Shown: positions 16,782 to 25,302 of the stretch, in pieces
Layout of the letters: every line of letters starts with the position of its first letter
Numbering within the stretch: the stretch's first letter is position 1
NCBI RefSeq assembly: GCF_002706745.1
Contig: NZ_CP017702.1
Coordinates: forward strand, 248,001 to 312,000
Direction: 5' to 3'
Source: Companilactobacillus farciminis KCTC 3681 = DSM 20184
GTDB lineage: Bacteria > Bacillota > Bacilli > Lactobacillales > Lactobacillaceae
DNA: 64,000 bases
Translations under genes and position numbers: made by a program
The notes under the pieces: generated by a model
Told to the model about the DNA's origin: nothing
Databases searched by the model: none
The model's input: the letters and a program-made list of their open reading frames with translations, nothing else

Positions 16782-17639
16782 ATGCAAAACGTTAAATTAA
16801 ACAATGAAATGGAAATGCCCCAATTAGGTTTTGGAGTTTTCCAAATAACTGACTTGGAACAATGTAAACAAGCAGTTTTAACAGCTATCAAAAATGGTTA
16901 TCGTTTGATTGATACAGCCGCTGCTTATCAAAATGAAACCGCCGTTGGGGAAGCTATCAAAGAATCTGGCGTTAATCGTGAAGACTTATTCATCACTTCA
17001 AAATTGTGGGTTTCAGACTTCACTTATGACCGTGCCAAAAAGGGAATCGATACTTCTTTAAAAAATCTTGGCTTAGATTACCTTGATATGTATTTATTAC
17101 ATCAACCATATGGCGATACTGTTGGTGCATGGAGAGCTTTGGAAGAGGCCCAAAAAGAAGGTAAGATTCGTGCTATCGGGGTTTCAAACTTCTATGCCGA
17201 TCAATTGAAGGATTTGGAATTGACAACTAGCATCAAACCAGTCGTTAACCAAATCGAAGTCAATCCTTGGTATCAACAACCTTCAGAAGTAGATTTCGCC
17301 AACCGAGAAGATATCCGCGTTGAAGCTTGGGCACCATTTGCTGAAGGAAAACATGATATTTTTACTAACGAAACGATTGCTAGAATTGCCAAGAAATACA
17401 ATAAGACTAATGGTCAAGTAATCCTTAGATGGCTCTTGCAACGTGGTATCGTGGTCATTCCTAAGTCAGTTCACGAAGCTAGAATTAAAGAAAACATCGA
17501 TGTCTTTGATTTTGAATTGAGTGCTGACGATATAAAAGTTATGAGTAGTTTGGACAAAAACGAAAGTCAATTCTTCGATCACCGTGATCCGGTTACGATT
17601 GAACAAATCTTTGGTTCAAGTTTAGCTAAATTGAAGTAA
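16782..17639 (+). CDS. Aldo/keto reductase
   Basis: A 285-aa intact AKR. The tetrad is Asp44, Tyr49, Lys74 and His107 (LLHQPYG), and the cofactor-binding C-terminal motif is IPKSVHEARIKEN. It is closely similar to the broken AKR at 13658 (shared HQPYG, VHEARIK and FDFEL blocks) and less so to that at 9610. NADPH-dependent reduction of an aldehyde or ketone is expected. The ATG follows AAGAGG. It is monocistronic, divergent from its LysR regulator, and ends at a terminator shared with the convergent DUF1048 gene. Confidence 0.9.
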   Translation: MQNVKLNNEMEMPQLGFGVFQITDLEQCKQAVLTAIKNGYRLIDTAAAYQNETAVGEAIKESGVNREDLFITSKLWVSDFTYDRAKKGIDTSLKNLGLDYLDMYLLHQPYGDTVGAWRALEEAQKEGKIRAIGVSNFYADQLKDLELTTSIKPVVNQIEVNPWYQQPSEVDFANREDIRVEAWAPFAEGKHDIFTNETIARIAKKYNKTNGQVILRWLLQRGIVVIPKSVHEARIKENIDVFDFELSADDIKVMSSLDKNESQFFDHRDPVTIEQIFGSSLAKLK

Positions 17640-17643
17640 TTAA

Positions 17644-17679
17644 AAATCCTGCTAGAAATTAATCTAGTAGGATTTTTTG
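17644..17679. terminator. Bidirectional terminator
   Basis: AATCCTGCTAGA and TCTAGTAGGATTTTTT between the AKR (+) and DUF1048 (-) genes. Confidence 0.85.
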
Positions 17680-17681
17680 AG

Positions 17682-18014
17682 TTAAATTAAAGTTTTGATT
17701 TGGTTGCGTAATTTATTTTGACTAGTAATTAACCATAAGTCATCGGGATATTGCGACATGATGTCGTCACAGAATTTCACTGGATCGTCTCCGATGATAT
17801 TTTTAACAGGTACCTGCTCTTCAGCATTTTCTTGGAATATTTCGAGCATTTCTTGTTGTACTTTCAAAAAGCCATCACCCTTGGCAAAGTTCCACATATA
17901 TTTTTCAAGTGCTTCAAAAGTTTCTTTGTAAGGGGAGGGTAGTTCAGCAGCTTGTTTCTTAAAAGCTTTATATTCTTTTTTGTCGCCGATAATCTTTTTA
18001 AAAAAATTTTCCAT
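17682..18014 (-). CDS. DUF1048 family protein
   Basis: A 110-aa cytoplasmic protein of the DUF1048 family, which is commonly encoded directly after PadR-type regulators. Recognisable features are the lysine-rich N-terminus (FFKKIIGDKKEYKAFKK), LPSPYKETFEALEKYMWNF and the PVKFCDDIM block. The role is unknown; the family is thought to be tied to the PadR circuit. It starts 5 bp after the padR stop in the same operon. Confidence 0.85.
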   Translation of the reverse strand: MENFFKKIIGDKKEYKAFKKQAAELPSPYKETFEALEKYMWNFAKGDGFLKVQQEMLEIFQENAEEQVPVKNIIGDDPVKFCDDIMSQYPDDLWLITSQNKLRNQIKTLI

Positions 18015-18019
18015 GTTAG

Positions 18020-18340
18020 TTAGTTCTCCTTTAATTGTTCCATTTTCTCAGCTAGGAAAGCCCATTTTTCCCAGAATGTTTTTAGATATTTTTCGCCATC
18101 AGTAGTTAGACGATAGAATTTTCTAGGTGGACCGACTTCTGATTTACGTTTTTCACTAGTGATGTAGCCATTTTTTTGAAGCCGTAAGAGGACAGTATAG
18201 ACGGTTCCTTCAACGATGTCTTCAAATCCTAGGTCGATCAAGTAGCTGGTGATTTCGTATCCGTAGGTTTCGCCTTTACTGATGTGTTGCAAGACGATAC
18301 CTTCGAGTGAACCTTTGAGTAATTCGGTAAAACCTTTCAT
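18020..18340 (-). CDS. PadR-family regulator
   Basis: A 106-aa winged-helix repressor of the PadR type. GSLEGIVLQHISKGETYGYEI is the diagnostic N-terminal helix, followed by VEGTVYTVLLRLQKNGYI (recognition helix) and GPPRKFYRLTTDGEKYL (wing). It has the short subfamily-2 layout with one C-terminal dimerisation helix. It probably represses its own operon with DUF1048 through the dyad at 18362. No efflux gene is adjacent. Confidence 0.9.
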   Translation of the reverse strand: MKGFTELLKGSLEGIVLQHISKGETYGYEITSYLIDLGFEDIVEGTVYTVLLRLQKNGYITSEKRKSEVGPPRKFYRLTTDGEKYLKTFWEKWAFLAEKMEQLKEN

Positions 18341-18361
18341 TTTGTTACCTCGTTTTTATGG

Positions 18362-18403
18362 TACTTAGTGTTACTAAGTATATGTATATAGTAATACTAA
18401 GTA
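18362..18403. promoter_or_regulatory. PadR operator candidate
   Basis: TACTTAGTGTTACTAAGTA (18362-18380) is a near-perfect dyad. A further TACTAAGTA (18395-18403) repeats one arm. Both lie just upstream of padR, with a possible minus-strand TATACT -10 box overlapping the dyad. Confidence 0.6.
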
Positions 18404-18551
18404 GTGAATAACACAAGCATATATAAATTATAAAAGTAAGTTATTTTAATAGAGATTTTGTTGATTGATATGCTAAATATTAATTAAAAATATTAAAAAG
18501 TTTTATAATAAAGCCAGTTTAATAACATGTGGTCGTTGGGGGATGAACTAT

Positions 18552-20942
18552 ATGAGGGCAAAAAAGCAATTTTTTTACATAGTATTAGGTATGAGTCTTT
18601 TTATAATATTTTTTTTGAAGACGGATGATGCTTCAGCTAGTCCTACGACATTACATCCATTTGATTCTAACCTTGTTCCTAGTGGTATAGCAGGAGATAA
18701 ATTATTAGATCCATATGACCTAAAAACAACAACGGTCTTTCGTCCACTTACTTACGATGATGGAAATAATAAAGGTAATAACAATTTATTTATAAATAAA
18801 GATAAAAATTCTATCAGTCCAATTAACAATGGCTTTTCCAGTAGTCCCATAAATCATGGTGGCAGTTATATTAGTTTATGGGGTAAAAGTGCTAAAGCTG
18901 GTGTTTTATGGAGCAATGATGCCTATAAGATGGATTTGGATAAAGATCAGTATTTTTCTTTCTGGATTTGGGGAGGAGATACAGATACGACATCTAATTA
19001 CTCTACGGGGGGTCTAACTTTTTCAATTCAAAATGATCCTCGTCAGCAAAATGCTTATTCATATGATAATGTTTCGGGAACTTTAAATAGTAATGATAGT
19101 ATCAAATTGGCTCCTGATGAAACCTTTGGTATGTATGCTGCAGATGACAATGCGCCACATCTAGGTAATGTAGTACAAAATAGTTGGTCTTTAAACTTGG
19201 ATAATCGGATTAATAGTAGTGGCCAAATCAATGATTCTTTTGACAAAGGTGTTTATCAAGGGGTTCCAACTACGGGTCAAATTTATATTTCTACTAGTTA
19301 TCCCGGTGATAGCAGTAGTTATTTGCCAACCACTACTTCGATAGGAACTACTGCGTATACTTTAGCTCGTAATCAAGTTGATATTAGTAATATAAGTTAT
19401 GCTAATGGAGTAGGAATGTGGCATCATTTAAGATTACTTTATCAAGCTCCTAAAGATGATGGCGATAAAGGTACTATGACATATTGGTTTAATGACATTT
19501 ATGAAGATGGTAGTTCTAACACTAATTCTGGAACAGATTCAGTAGATACTCAGGCTAATCCTAGACGAATAGAACGTACGGTTTCAATCGATTTAAATAA
19601 ATTGGATTTAACTAAAAATGCTGATGGCAAACGATTGGCTAGATGGGGTATTACTTATCGCGTTGATAGTAGCAAAGGCAGCAGTGATATGGTTATTGAA
19701 AATGCTTCTCCGGTTATGAATGTTTCTGTTGATCCAGAAGTAATTGATGTAACACAAGATAATCGAGTTCTGACTGAAGACAATGATTATGTCAACTCTG
19801 GTGATAAGTTGATTTTTAGAAATACTCTCAGTTATAACCGAGGAGTTACTGATTGGACTAATATTAGTGCGGTTGTCGGAGTACCTACTGGTACAAATTT
19901 AAATACAACTGATTATGGTTCAGTTACTTATGGCAAAACTAGTCCAACAACTGTTGCTATTAATAAACCGACAGTCTCCGACAATTATTTGCAATATAAA
20001 TTAACAAAAGGAATCGCTGCTTCTGATACAGCAACCACCGCTTCAAAGGCAGTTGTAGATGTTAACATGACCGCTCAAGCAGCCGATAATACTGAAATTA
20101 AGGTCCCTGGTATCAGTAGTTATTTCAATGGTGATTATTATATTGGAAGAACGACATCTAAAAGTTTTATTATTCGAGGCAAACAAGTTAAAGATTTACA
20201 ATTATCTTCTACTACGTCTGATCCAATCAAAGCTTTCCCTAGTGGCAATGTAGAGATTAACGGTTCTTTAAAATATAAAGATAAATCGACATTTGTTAAT
20301 CCTGGGGCAGAGGTTTATCTATCGATCAATAATCAAACGGCTAAACAAATCAATGTTCCAATAAAAAATATTGGTGATACCGAGTTAGATATTTCGGATG
20401 CTATCTCTAAAGAATTGACCAGTGAATTACAAAATGATCAGTTAAATACGGGAAATAACACTTTAACAATTTATGCTAGGGATTCATTGGGAAATAAGTC
20501 AAATACCCTTACTTTTACGATTGATGTAGTAAATAAATCAGCCGTTTTGCAATTAAATACTGAAGGGTATTCTTTTAAAAATATTAATGCTTTTTATAAA
20601 GGATTAGTGGGCCGAAAAGGTGATTGGAAAGTTAATGTTAATTCGGTAAATACTAATTGGAATTTGACTGCTAGCGCCAGTTTGTTAACTCAAGAAAATA
20701 GTTTTGATAAGACAATTGATACATTTAATGGCAATATAGTATATAAATCAAATCAAAATATTGAAGCTATGGGTGAACCAATTGAAATTGCTCGATCGGA
20801 TGGTGATTCTGAAACAGGAACAACCATTATTGGACAAAATTGGTTGCCAAGTGAAGGGATATTACTACAATCTAATGGAAAAACTAAACAAGGAGGAAAA
20901 TATAAGGGAACGATTAATTGGGATTTAGTTCAAGGACCATAA
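18552..20942 (+). CDS. L-type-lectin/WxL-domain surface protein
   Basis: A ~796-aa exported protein. It has a signal peptide (hydrophobic ~9-27, then ASAS), an N-terminal L-type-lectin-like beta-sandwich (~30-390, including WHHLRLLYQ and TYWFND), a middle domain with VDVTQ..NSGD-type features (~395-560), an Ig-like part and a C-terminal WxL domain (~660-796). The two WxL motifs are WNL (in NTNWNLTAS) and WDL (in INWDLVQGP) at the extreme C-terminus. WxL domains bind peptidoglycan non-covalently. It is paralogous along its whole length to the protein at 35972. The start at 18552 is preferred over ATG 18543, because GGGGG sits 9 bp before the former and abuts the latter. No LPXTG or DUF916 partner is adjacent. 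Confidence 0.85.
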   Translation: MRAKKQFFYIVLGMSLFIIFFLKTDDASASPTTLHPFDSNLVPSGIAGDKLLDPYDLKTTTVFRPLTYDDGNNKGNNNLFINKDKNSISPINNGFSSSPINHGGSYISLWGKSAKAGVLWSNDAYKMDLDKDQYFSFWIWGGDTDTTSNYSTGGLTFSIQNDPRQQNAYSYDNVSGTLNSNDSIKLAPDETFGMYAADDNAPHLGNVVQNSWSLNLDNRINSSGQINDSFDKGVYQGVPTTGQIYISTSYPGDSSSYLPTTTSIGTTAYTLARNQVDISNISYANGVGMWHHLRLLYQAPKDDGDKGTMTYWFNDIYEDGSSNTNSGTDSVDTQANPRRIERTVSIDLNKLDLTKNADGKRLARWGITYRVDSSKGSSDMVIENASPVMNVSVDPEVIDVTQDNRVLTEDNDYVNSGDKLIFRNTLSYNRGVTDWTNISAVVGVPTGTNLNTTDYGSVTYGKTSPTTVAINKPTVSDNYLQYKLTKGIAASDTATTASKAVVDVNMTAQAADNTEIKVPGISSYFNGDYYIGRTTSKSFIIRGKQVKDLQLSSTTSDPIKAFPSGNVEINGSLKYKDKSTFVNPGAEVYLSINNQTAKQINVPIKNIGDTELDISDAISKELTSELQNDQLNTGNNTLTIYARDSLGNKSNTLTFTIDVVNKSAVLQLNTEGYSFKNINAFYKGLVGRKGDWKVNVNSVNTNWNLTASASLLTQENSFDKTIDTFNGNIVYKSNQNIEAMGEPIEIARSDGDSETGTTIIGQNWLPSEGILLQSNGKTKQGGKYKGTINWDLVQGP

Positions 20943-20961
20943 AAAATTCTAAGTAAGGAAT

Positions 20962-20993
20962 ATCGTATAATCAATTTCGATTATGCGATTTTT
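20962..20993 (+). terminator. Terminator of the lectin/WxL gene
   Basis: ATCGTATAATC and GATTATGCGAT with a TTTTT tail. Confidence 0.8.
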
Positions 20994-21075
20994 CATTGCT
21001 CCAGTATTTCAATACCTAATATCTTCTTGTAAAAAAATTGATATATGTTGCTTAAATTCAATAGGAGGGGGAGGT

Positions 21076-21126
21076 ATGAGCGTTTTGTCAGCATTATCTC
21101 AGCAAGTTCCTTATTATTGGGTGTAA
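21076..21126 (+). CDS. Predicted 16-aa peptide
   Basis: A 16-codon frame (MSVLSALSQQVPYYWV) has an exceptionally strong ribosome site, AGGAGGGGGAGG, and is followed 10 bp later by a perfect-looking terminator (21136). The peptide is hydrophobic, with an aromatic C-terminal end (PYYWV). The 438-bp gap it sits in otherwise holds only terminators and the AraC promoter. The arrangement looks like a dedicated small transcript: a signalling peptide, a leader peptide or a small membrane-active peptide. No homologue is recognised. The neighbouring AraC-type regulator is a possible but unproven partner. Confidence 0.45.
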   Translation: MSVLSALSQQVPYYWV

Positions 21127-21135
21127 TTAAATATT

Positions 21136-21176
21136 AAGGCGTGTTTCTTGTATTCAAACAGAAGCATGCCTTTTTT
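21136..21176 (+). terminator. Terminator of the peptide transcript
   Basis: AAGGCGTG and CATGCCTT enclose TGTTT..AAACA and are followed by a T run. Confidence 0.8.
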
Positions 21177-21324
21177 ATTATTAGTAAAAATTCAATTATC
21201 TTTTTTCTATTTGATACTAAATCAAGTTTTTTAATACTTTAATTATGTATAATTCCTTTTTACAAGCGACACTTTTTGAATGATGGCATTGGGCCAAAAA
21301 ATGGCGTACTTGTTCAGAAAATTG

Positions 21325-21344
21325 TTATGATGATTTAATCATAA
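21325..21344. promoter_or_regulatory. Palindrome upstream of the AraC gene
   Basis: TTATGATGATTTAATCATAA contains the perfect dyad ATGATTTAATCAT. The same 13-mer occurs at 4873-4885 upstream of the SLAP-CAP gene. It could be an autoregulatory site. Confidence 0.35.
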
Positions 21345-21380
21345 GTAAATTTATATTAATGTAAAAAGGAGGGTACGAAG

Positions 21381-22145
21381 ATGGATGATTTGTTTTATAC
21401 GCGATATTTAAATCATCTTAAATCGTATGTTCACCAACAACCTGAGAAAAAAGCACTGATTTTGTTGGGATATATTCAAAGAGATTTTTTACGCTATTAT
21501 CGTCGGGGTATGTTGGTAGAAGGATTTGAATTTATCAAAAATAATATAGATAAAAATAAAGATTTAATAAGATCTTTGACCGCTGCACAAAAGACTTCAC
21601 AAATGCACAGTTTTATCGATGATTTAGCTCACGAAGGGATTCAAAATCATGTGGAAATTTATCCTTTCTTAGAGTTACAACAAAGGTATCACAATCTCCT
21701 GCGTGATCAACCAGTAGACGATTACTTAGAATGGGTACAACGGGTCATTAATAGTTTTAGTTCTTTGATGAAAGTGGATAACCTATCTTTTTCTAGTAGA
21801 CTGGAATCGACTTTGGATATTATTTATTATATTAATACGAATGTTTATCATAAGGTAACGGTAAAAGATGTCCTGATACATGCAAATCAATATTGCAACC
21901 CAGCAAAAGCACAACGAGATTTCAGGGATGAAATGCAGATGTCTATCAGTGAATTTATCGGCGTTCAAAAAATGCGAGCGGCACAAGAATTGTTGAGAAG
22001 TACGGATAGTACAGTTAAGAAGATTGCTGAGAAATTAAAATTCTATGATTTGAATGATTTCTCTAAGCAATTTAAAAGAAAAGTAGGGATGTCGCCTTTG
22101 GAATATCGGAAGACTATTTTTAGAAAAGTCTTACCAGATAATTAG
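21381..22145 (+). CDS. AraC-family transcriptional regulator
   Basis: A 254-aa protein with a C-terminal AraC/XylS double helix-turn-helix (residues ~145-250). KVTVKDVLIHANQYCNPAKAQRDFRDEMQMS is the first HTH region, and STVKKIAEKLKFYDLNDFSKQFKRKVGMSPLEYR is the second, with the family signature. The N-terminal ~130 residues resemble no sensor domain I can name (YsxS-like helical character). GGAGGG precedes the ATG. A 61-aa membrane protein gene follows after 18 bp, probably in the same operon. Confidence 0.88.
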   Translation: MDDLFYTRYLNHLKSYVHQQPEKKALILLGYIQRDFLRYYRRGMLVEGFEFIKNNIDKNKDLIRSLTAAQKTSQMHSFIDDLAHEGIQNHVEIYPFLELQQRYHNLLRDQPVDDYLEWVQRVINSFSSLMKVDNLSFSSRLESTLDIIYYINTNVYHKVTVKDVLIHANQYCNPAKAQRDFRDEMQMSISEFIGVQKMRAAQELLRSTDSTVKKIAEKLKFYDLNDFSKQFKRKVGMSPLEYRKTIFRKVLPDN

Positions 22146-22163
22146 AGTTGGAGGAAAAGGGAA

Positions 22164-22349
22164 ATGTTAAATGCAGGTATCGTGTTTTTCGCGATTGGTG
22201 TAATTCTAGCGGGTATTGCGACTATCAGTTTCAAAATCAGAGCTATCGCTAATAAGAGAGCTTGGGGTGGAATTACCGTACCATTTGGAATTTTTGGTGC
22301 GATTGCACTTGTGATTGGTGTTATTTTGATTGTTATAACTAGAAATTAA
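22164..22349 (+). CDS. Small two-helix membrane protein
   Basis: A 61-aa protein with two predicted membrane helices (~4-22 and ~38-58) separated by a short basic loop (KIRAIANKR). GGAGG precedes the ATG, which makes translation credible. It is cotranscribed with the AraC regulator. No family or function recognised. Confidence 0.7.
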   Translation: MLNAGIVFFAIGVILAGIATISFKIRAIANKRAWGGITVPFGIFGAIALVIGVILIVITRN

Positions 22350-22360
22350 TAATGTTATAT

Positions 22361-22399
22361 AAAAAAGGATTGAATCTGTACTAAGATTCAATCCTTTTT
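22361..22399. terminator. Bidirectional terminator
   Basis: GGATTGAATC and GATTCAATCC between A and T runs. The hairpin overlaps the last codons of the convergent LysR gene. Confidence 0.85.
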
Positions 22400-23236
22400 A
22401 TCTAGTATTTTAATAAATTCTTGAAATGATTGTGTCATAATGTGGTCTTTTCGATAAGTAAAAGAAACTGGCAAAGTTGAAAAATCTTTGGGTAGTGGAA
22501 TTTCTTTGATAGTTCCTTGATCCAAATAAGGTTGAACTACTTTTGTAGGCAATAAACTAATGCCCAATCCCGCACTGACACTGGCGACAATGGCGTTGAG
22601 ATAATTAAACTCAATTGGATGATGAATCATGATTTGCTTAGAATCGAGATAACTTTCCAAAGTTTTACGATAGGCACAACCGACTGGAAATACTAACAGG
22701 GGCGCATTGTCGATATCCATTTCCGTATTTGGAGCGACTAATGATAATTGTTCATCCATTAAAGGAATAGTAGCGAGCTTATTTTCACTAACGCGGCCCC
22801 CAATGATAGCACCGTCTAATTCATAATTGAGAACCCTCTTGGCACTTAACAAAGTTGTCCCCGTGGCAATCGACAGTTCAACTTGCGGATTTTGTTGGTG
22901 AAATTTGGAAAGTATTTCTGGCAAAAAAGTTGAAGCGGCAGTCTGAAGGGTGCCAATTTTGAGATTTCCCTGAATGTTTTTGGGATGTTTTAATTGATCG
23001 ATTGCATCATTAGTCAAACTGATAATTTTGATAGCTCGGGTGTAAAATTCTTTGCCGGCATCAGTTAACGTGATACCACGGTTATTTCGATAAAATAATT
23101 GTGTATTTAAGTCAGCTTCTAATTGGCGAAGTTTAGTGGAAATATTAGATTGAGCATAGCCTAATTTTTCAGCAGCACCGGAAATACTGCCAGTTTGTGC
23201 AATTGTAATGAACATTTCTAAAGTATTGGTATTCAT
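22388..23236 (-). CDS. LysR-family regulator
   Basis: An intact 282-aa LysR protein. The HTH is at ~15-60 (GSISGAAEKLGYAQSNISTKLRQLE). The effector domain includes LLVFPVGCAYRKTLE, with a Cys within the first lobe, as seen in several LysR regulators near detoxification genes. It diverges from the hydrolase gene at 23356, its likely target, with the palindrome at 23258 between them. Confidence 0.9.
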   Translation of the reverse strand: MNTNTLEMFITIAQTGSISGAAEKLGYAQSNISTKLRQLEADLNTQLFYRNNRGITLTDAGKEFYTRAIKIISLTNDAIDQLKHPKNIQGNLKIGTLQTAASTFLPEILSKFHQQNPQVELSIATGTTLLSAKRVLNYELDGAIIGGRVSENKLATIPLMDEQLSLVAPNTEMDIDNAPLLVFPVGCAYRKTLESYLDSKQIMIHHPIEFNYLNAIVASVSAGLGISLLPTKVVQPYLDQGTIKEIPLPKDFSTLPVSFTYRKDHIMTQSFQEFIKILDKKD

Positions 23237-23257
23237 AATTTGCTCCTGATATCTGTT

Positions 23258-23271
23258 TTTGATATATCAAA
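23258..23271. promoter_or_regulatory. LysR operator candidate
   Basis: TTTGATATATCAAA is a perfect 14-bp palindrome in the divergent gap, fitting the LysR T-N11-A type. A related GATATC lies just before it. Confidence 0.55.
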
Positions 23272-23355
23272 GTTCTCATTATCGTAGTTTATTATATATC
23301 CAAATGACCATATACTGAACTTGTAAGTTAATTCAAATAAACGAGGTCATTAAAG

Positions 23356-24195
23356 ATGAAATATTCAACAGTTAAAGTAAATGGATTGAACGTCTTTTAT
23401 CGTGAAAGTGGCGACAGTAATAAACCAACATTTCTACTACTACACGGTTTTCCTACGGCTAGTCACATGTTTAGAAATTTGATGCCAATCTTAGAGAATG
23501 ATTTTCACGTCATCGCTCCAGATTTCATCGGCTTTGGTCAATCAGATGCGCCAGTTCATACAGAATTCAAGTACACATTTGTCAATTTGACGAATTACGT
23601 TGATGGTTTCTTAGATGCAATGAAGATTGATAAATTCTACATGTACGTTTTCGACTATGGAGCACCGATTGGTTTTAATTTAGCTGTGAAATATCCAGAT
23701 AGAATTCTTGGTATCGTCAGTCAAAACGGCAATATTTATCAAGAAGGTCTCGGTTCGAAATGGGAAGGTCGCAGGAGTTATTGGGCAAATCCTACTGAAG
23801 AATTACGAGAAAATTATAAATCAGCCTTTAAACCGGAGACAATTATCGGTCAATACACTGGTGGTGAAAAAGCAGGCAGCGTTTCTCCAGATGGCTACAC
23901 ATTAGATATTCACTATACTGAATCACCTGATTATGCAGAGAGACAGTCAGATTTGATTTTCGATTATCAAAGCAACGTTGCTAATTATCCTAAATATCAA
24001 AAATATGTCCGTGAGTATCAACCAGAAATTATCGCTGCTTGGGGTAAAAATGATCCCAGTTTTGTTTATCAAGGAGCTCAATCTTTTACAAAGGATGATA
24101 AGAATACAGAAGTTCATTTGTTAGATGGTGGTCACTTCGTTTTGGAAACACATTATCAAGAAATTGGTCAATTAATTTTGAATAAATGGGCATAA
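23356..24195 (+). CDS. Alpha/beta hydrolase with Asp nucleophile (epoxide hydrolase/dehalogenase type)
   Basis: A 279-aa alpha/beta hydrolase. The HGFP oxyanion motif (30-33) and APDFIGFGQSD are typical of the haloalkane dehalogenase/epoxide hydrolase branch. The nucleophile elbow is VFDYGAP, so the nucleophile is Asp100 rather than Ser. The catalytic His lies in LLDGGHFVLETH near residue 265. Hydrolysis of an epoxide or carbon-halogen bond is possible by family; the physiological substrate in lactobacilli is unknown. ACGAGG precedes the ATG. It is divergent from its LysR regulator. Confidence 0.85.
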   Translation: MKYSTVKVNGLNVFYRESGDSNKPTFLLLHGFPTASHMFRNLMPILENDFHVIAPDFIGFGQSDAPVHTEFKYTFVNLTNYVDGFLDAMKIDKFYMYVFDYGAPIGFNLAVKYPDRILGIVSQNGNIYQEGLGSKWEGRRSYWANPTEELRENYKSAFKPETIIGQYTGGEKAGSVSPDGYTLDIHYTESPDYAERQSDLIFDYQSNVANYPKYQKYVREYQPEIIAAWGKNDPSFVYQGAQSFTKDDKNTEVHLLDGGHFVLETHYQEIGQLILNKWA

Positions 24196-24200
24196 TCAAG

Positions 24201-24230
24201 AAAATGACATCGTAATGGTGCCGTTTTTTT
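24201..24230 (+). terminator. Weak terminator
   Basis: AAAATGACATC and GGTGCCGTTTT pair with one mismatch and wobbles, followed by a T run. Confidence 0.6.
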
Positions 24231-24266
24231 GTTTTATAATTATAATCGAAGTGAGGGGGCAATATT

Positions 24267-24935
24267 ATGACAACAATAGTAATCGGTGCAGATAGTGGTG
24301 TCGGCTTGGAAGTCGCTAAATCATACGGACAACACGGTCAAAAGATAATTTTGGTATCACGTGACCAAAAGAAGTTGAACGCTGCTACTAAAGAATTGCG
24401 CAAAGAACATATTGCGGCCGCCAACTATGCTTGCGACGTCAATGATTTTGCGGGCACAGATAAAATGATTCAAGAACTAATTATGCGAGATGGAAAAATT
24501 AATAATTTAGTCTTTAACGTTGGAAATAAGCACTTGGATAATGCATTGTCCAGTACCGTCGGTTTGATTGGGGATATTTTTGAAACTAACGTTTTGAGTG
24601 CTATCAATGCGGCTAAATCCTTTATTGAGAGTACTAATCCCAATTTGCCACGTTCAATTATTTTCACTGGTGGTGGAGCAGGAATTCGTCCATCTGATAA
24701 AGCTTCAACGTTGTCTTTGACTAAAGCCGCTTTGAGAAGTTACGCCTATACTTTGCACAAAGAAGTCGCTACTGATGATATCTTTGTCGGTTTAGTGACT
24801 ATTCAAGGAATCATCGGTTCATCAGACAAAATGGCTCCGGACAAAGTTGCTCAAACGTATTGGGATTTGTTGGAAAAACGTGATCAAGTGGAAGCCTTCT
24901 ATCCAGAACACGTTTCCCATTCTGAATTTGAATGA
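24267..24935 (+). CDS. Degenerate SDR-family protein
   Basis: A 222-aa SDR-like protein. The cofactor motif GADSGVG (7-13) is kept, but the usual NNAG is replaced by FNVGN, and the catalytic Tyr of YxxxK is Leu149 (LSLTK, with Lys153 kept). A classical dehydrogenase mechanism is therefore doubtful. It may bind NAD(P) for a structural or regulatory role. GTGAGGGGG precedes the ATG. The cytochrome b5-like gene follows 73 bp later and may be cotranscribed. Confidence 0.8.
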   Translation: MTTIVIGADSGVGLEVAKSYGQHGQKIILVSRDQKKLNAATKELRKEHIAAANYACDVNDFAGTDKMIQELIMRDGKINNLVFNVGNKHLDNALSSTVGLIGDIFETNVLSAINAAKSFIESTNPNLPRSIIFTGGGAGIRPSDKASTLSLTKAALRSYAYTLHKEVATDDIFVGLVTIQGIIGSSDKMAPDKVAQTYWDLLEKRDQVEAFYPEHVSHSEFE

Positions 24936-25008
24936 GCATATAACATGTTGCTTGTATAGGAACGTGTAATAATAAGGATGTAAATAGAAGGAAAGTGAGG
25001 TTGTAGAT

Positions 25009-25242
25009 GTGCCAGATAAGCAAATGACGTTAGACGAATTAAAGAAGTTTGATGGAAAGGAAGGTCGACCTGCCTATGTTGCAATTGATGGGATTATCTA
25101 TGATGTTACTGATGTTGGTCCTTGGCAAGGTGGAAAGCACCATGGAAATGTCGCCGGTCAGGATCTCTCAGAAGTAATTAATCACGCACCACATAAGCAT
25201 TCAGTTTTAGCTAAGTTAAATGAAGTTGGAAAATTAAAATAA
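25009..25242 (+). CDS. Cytochrome b5-like heme-binding protein
   Basis: A 77-aa protein of the cytochrome b5-like heme/steroid-binding domain family. MTLDELKKFDGKEGRPAYVAIDGIIYDVTDV is the typical first half. GGKHHG replaces the HPGG heme-ligand motif of eukaryotic b5, and HAPHKHSVL could supply the second ligand. The start is GTG 25009, 8 bp after GTGAGG. In lactobacilli, which usually lack heme synthesis, such proteins would depend on exogenous heme or bind another ligand. A terminator follows. Confidence 0.8.
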   Translation: MPDKQMTLDELKKFDGKEGRPAYVAIDGIIYDVTDVGPWQGGKHHGNVAGQDLSEVINHAPHKHSVLAKLNEVGKLK

Positions 25243-25244
25243 GC

Positions 25245-25282
25245 AAAAAATCATGTTAATAAAGTTATTAGCATGATTTTTT
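25245..25282 (+). terminator. Terminator after the b5-like gene
   Basis: AAAAAATCATG and CATGATTTTTT. Confidence 0.8.
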
Positions 25283-25302
25283 CGTCGTGGAGGATTTGTA
25301 AA

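Noticed and set aside
24811..25084. Minus-strand frames across the SDR/cytochrome b5 junction
   Set aside because: They overlap two supported genes and show no coding features.
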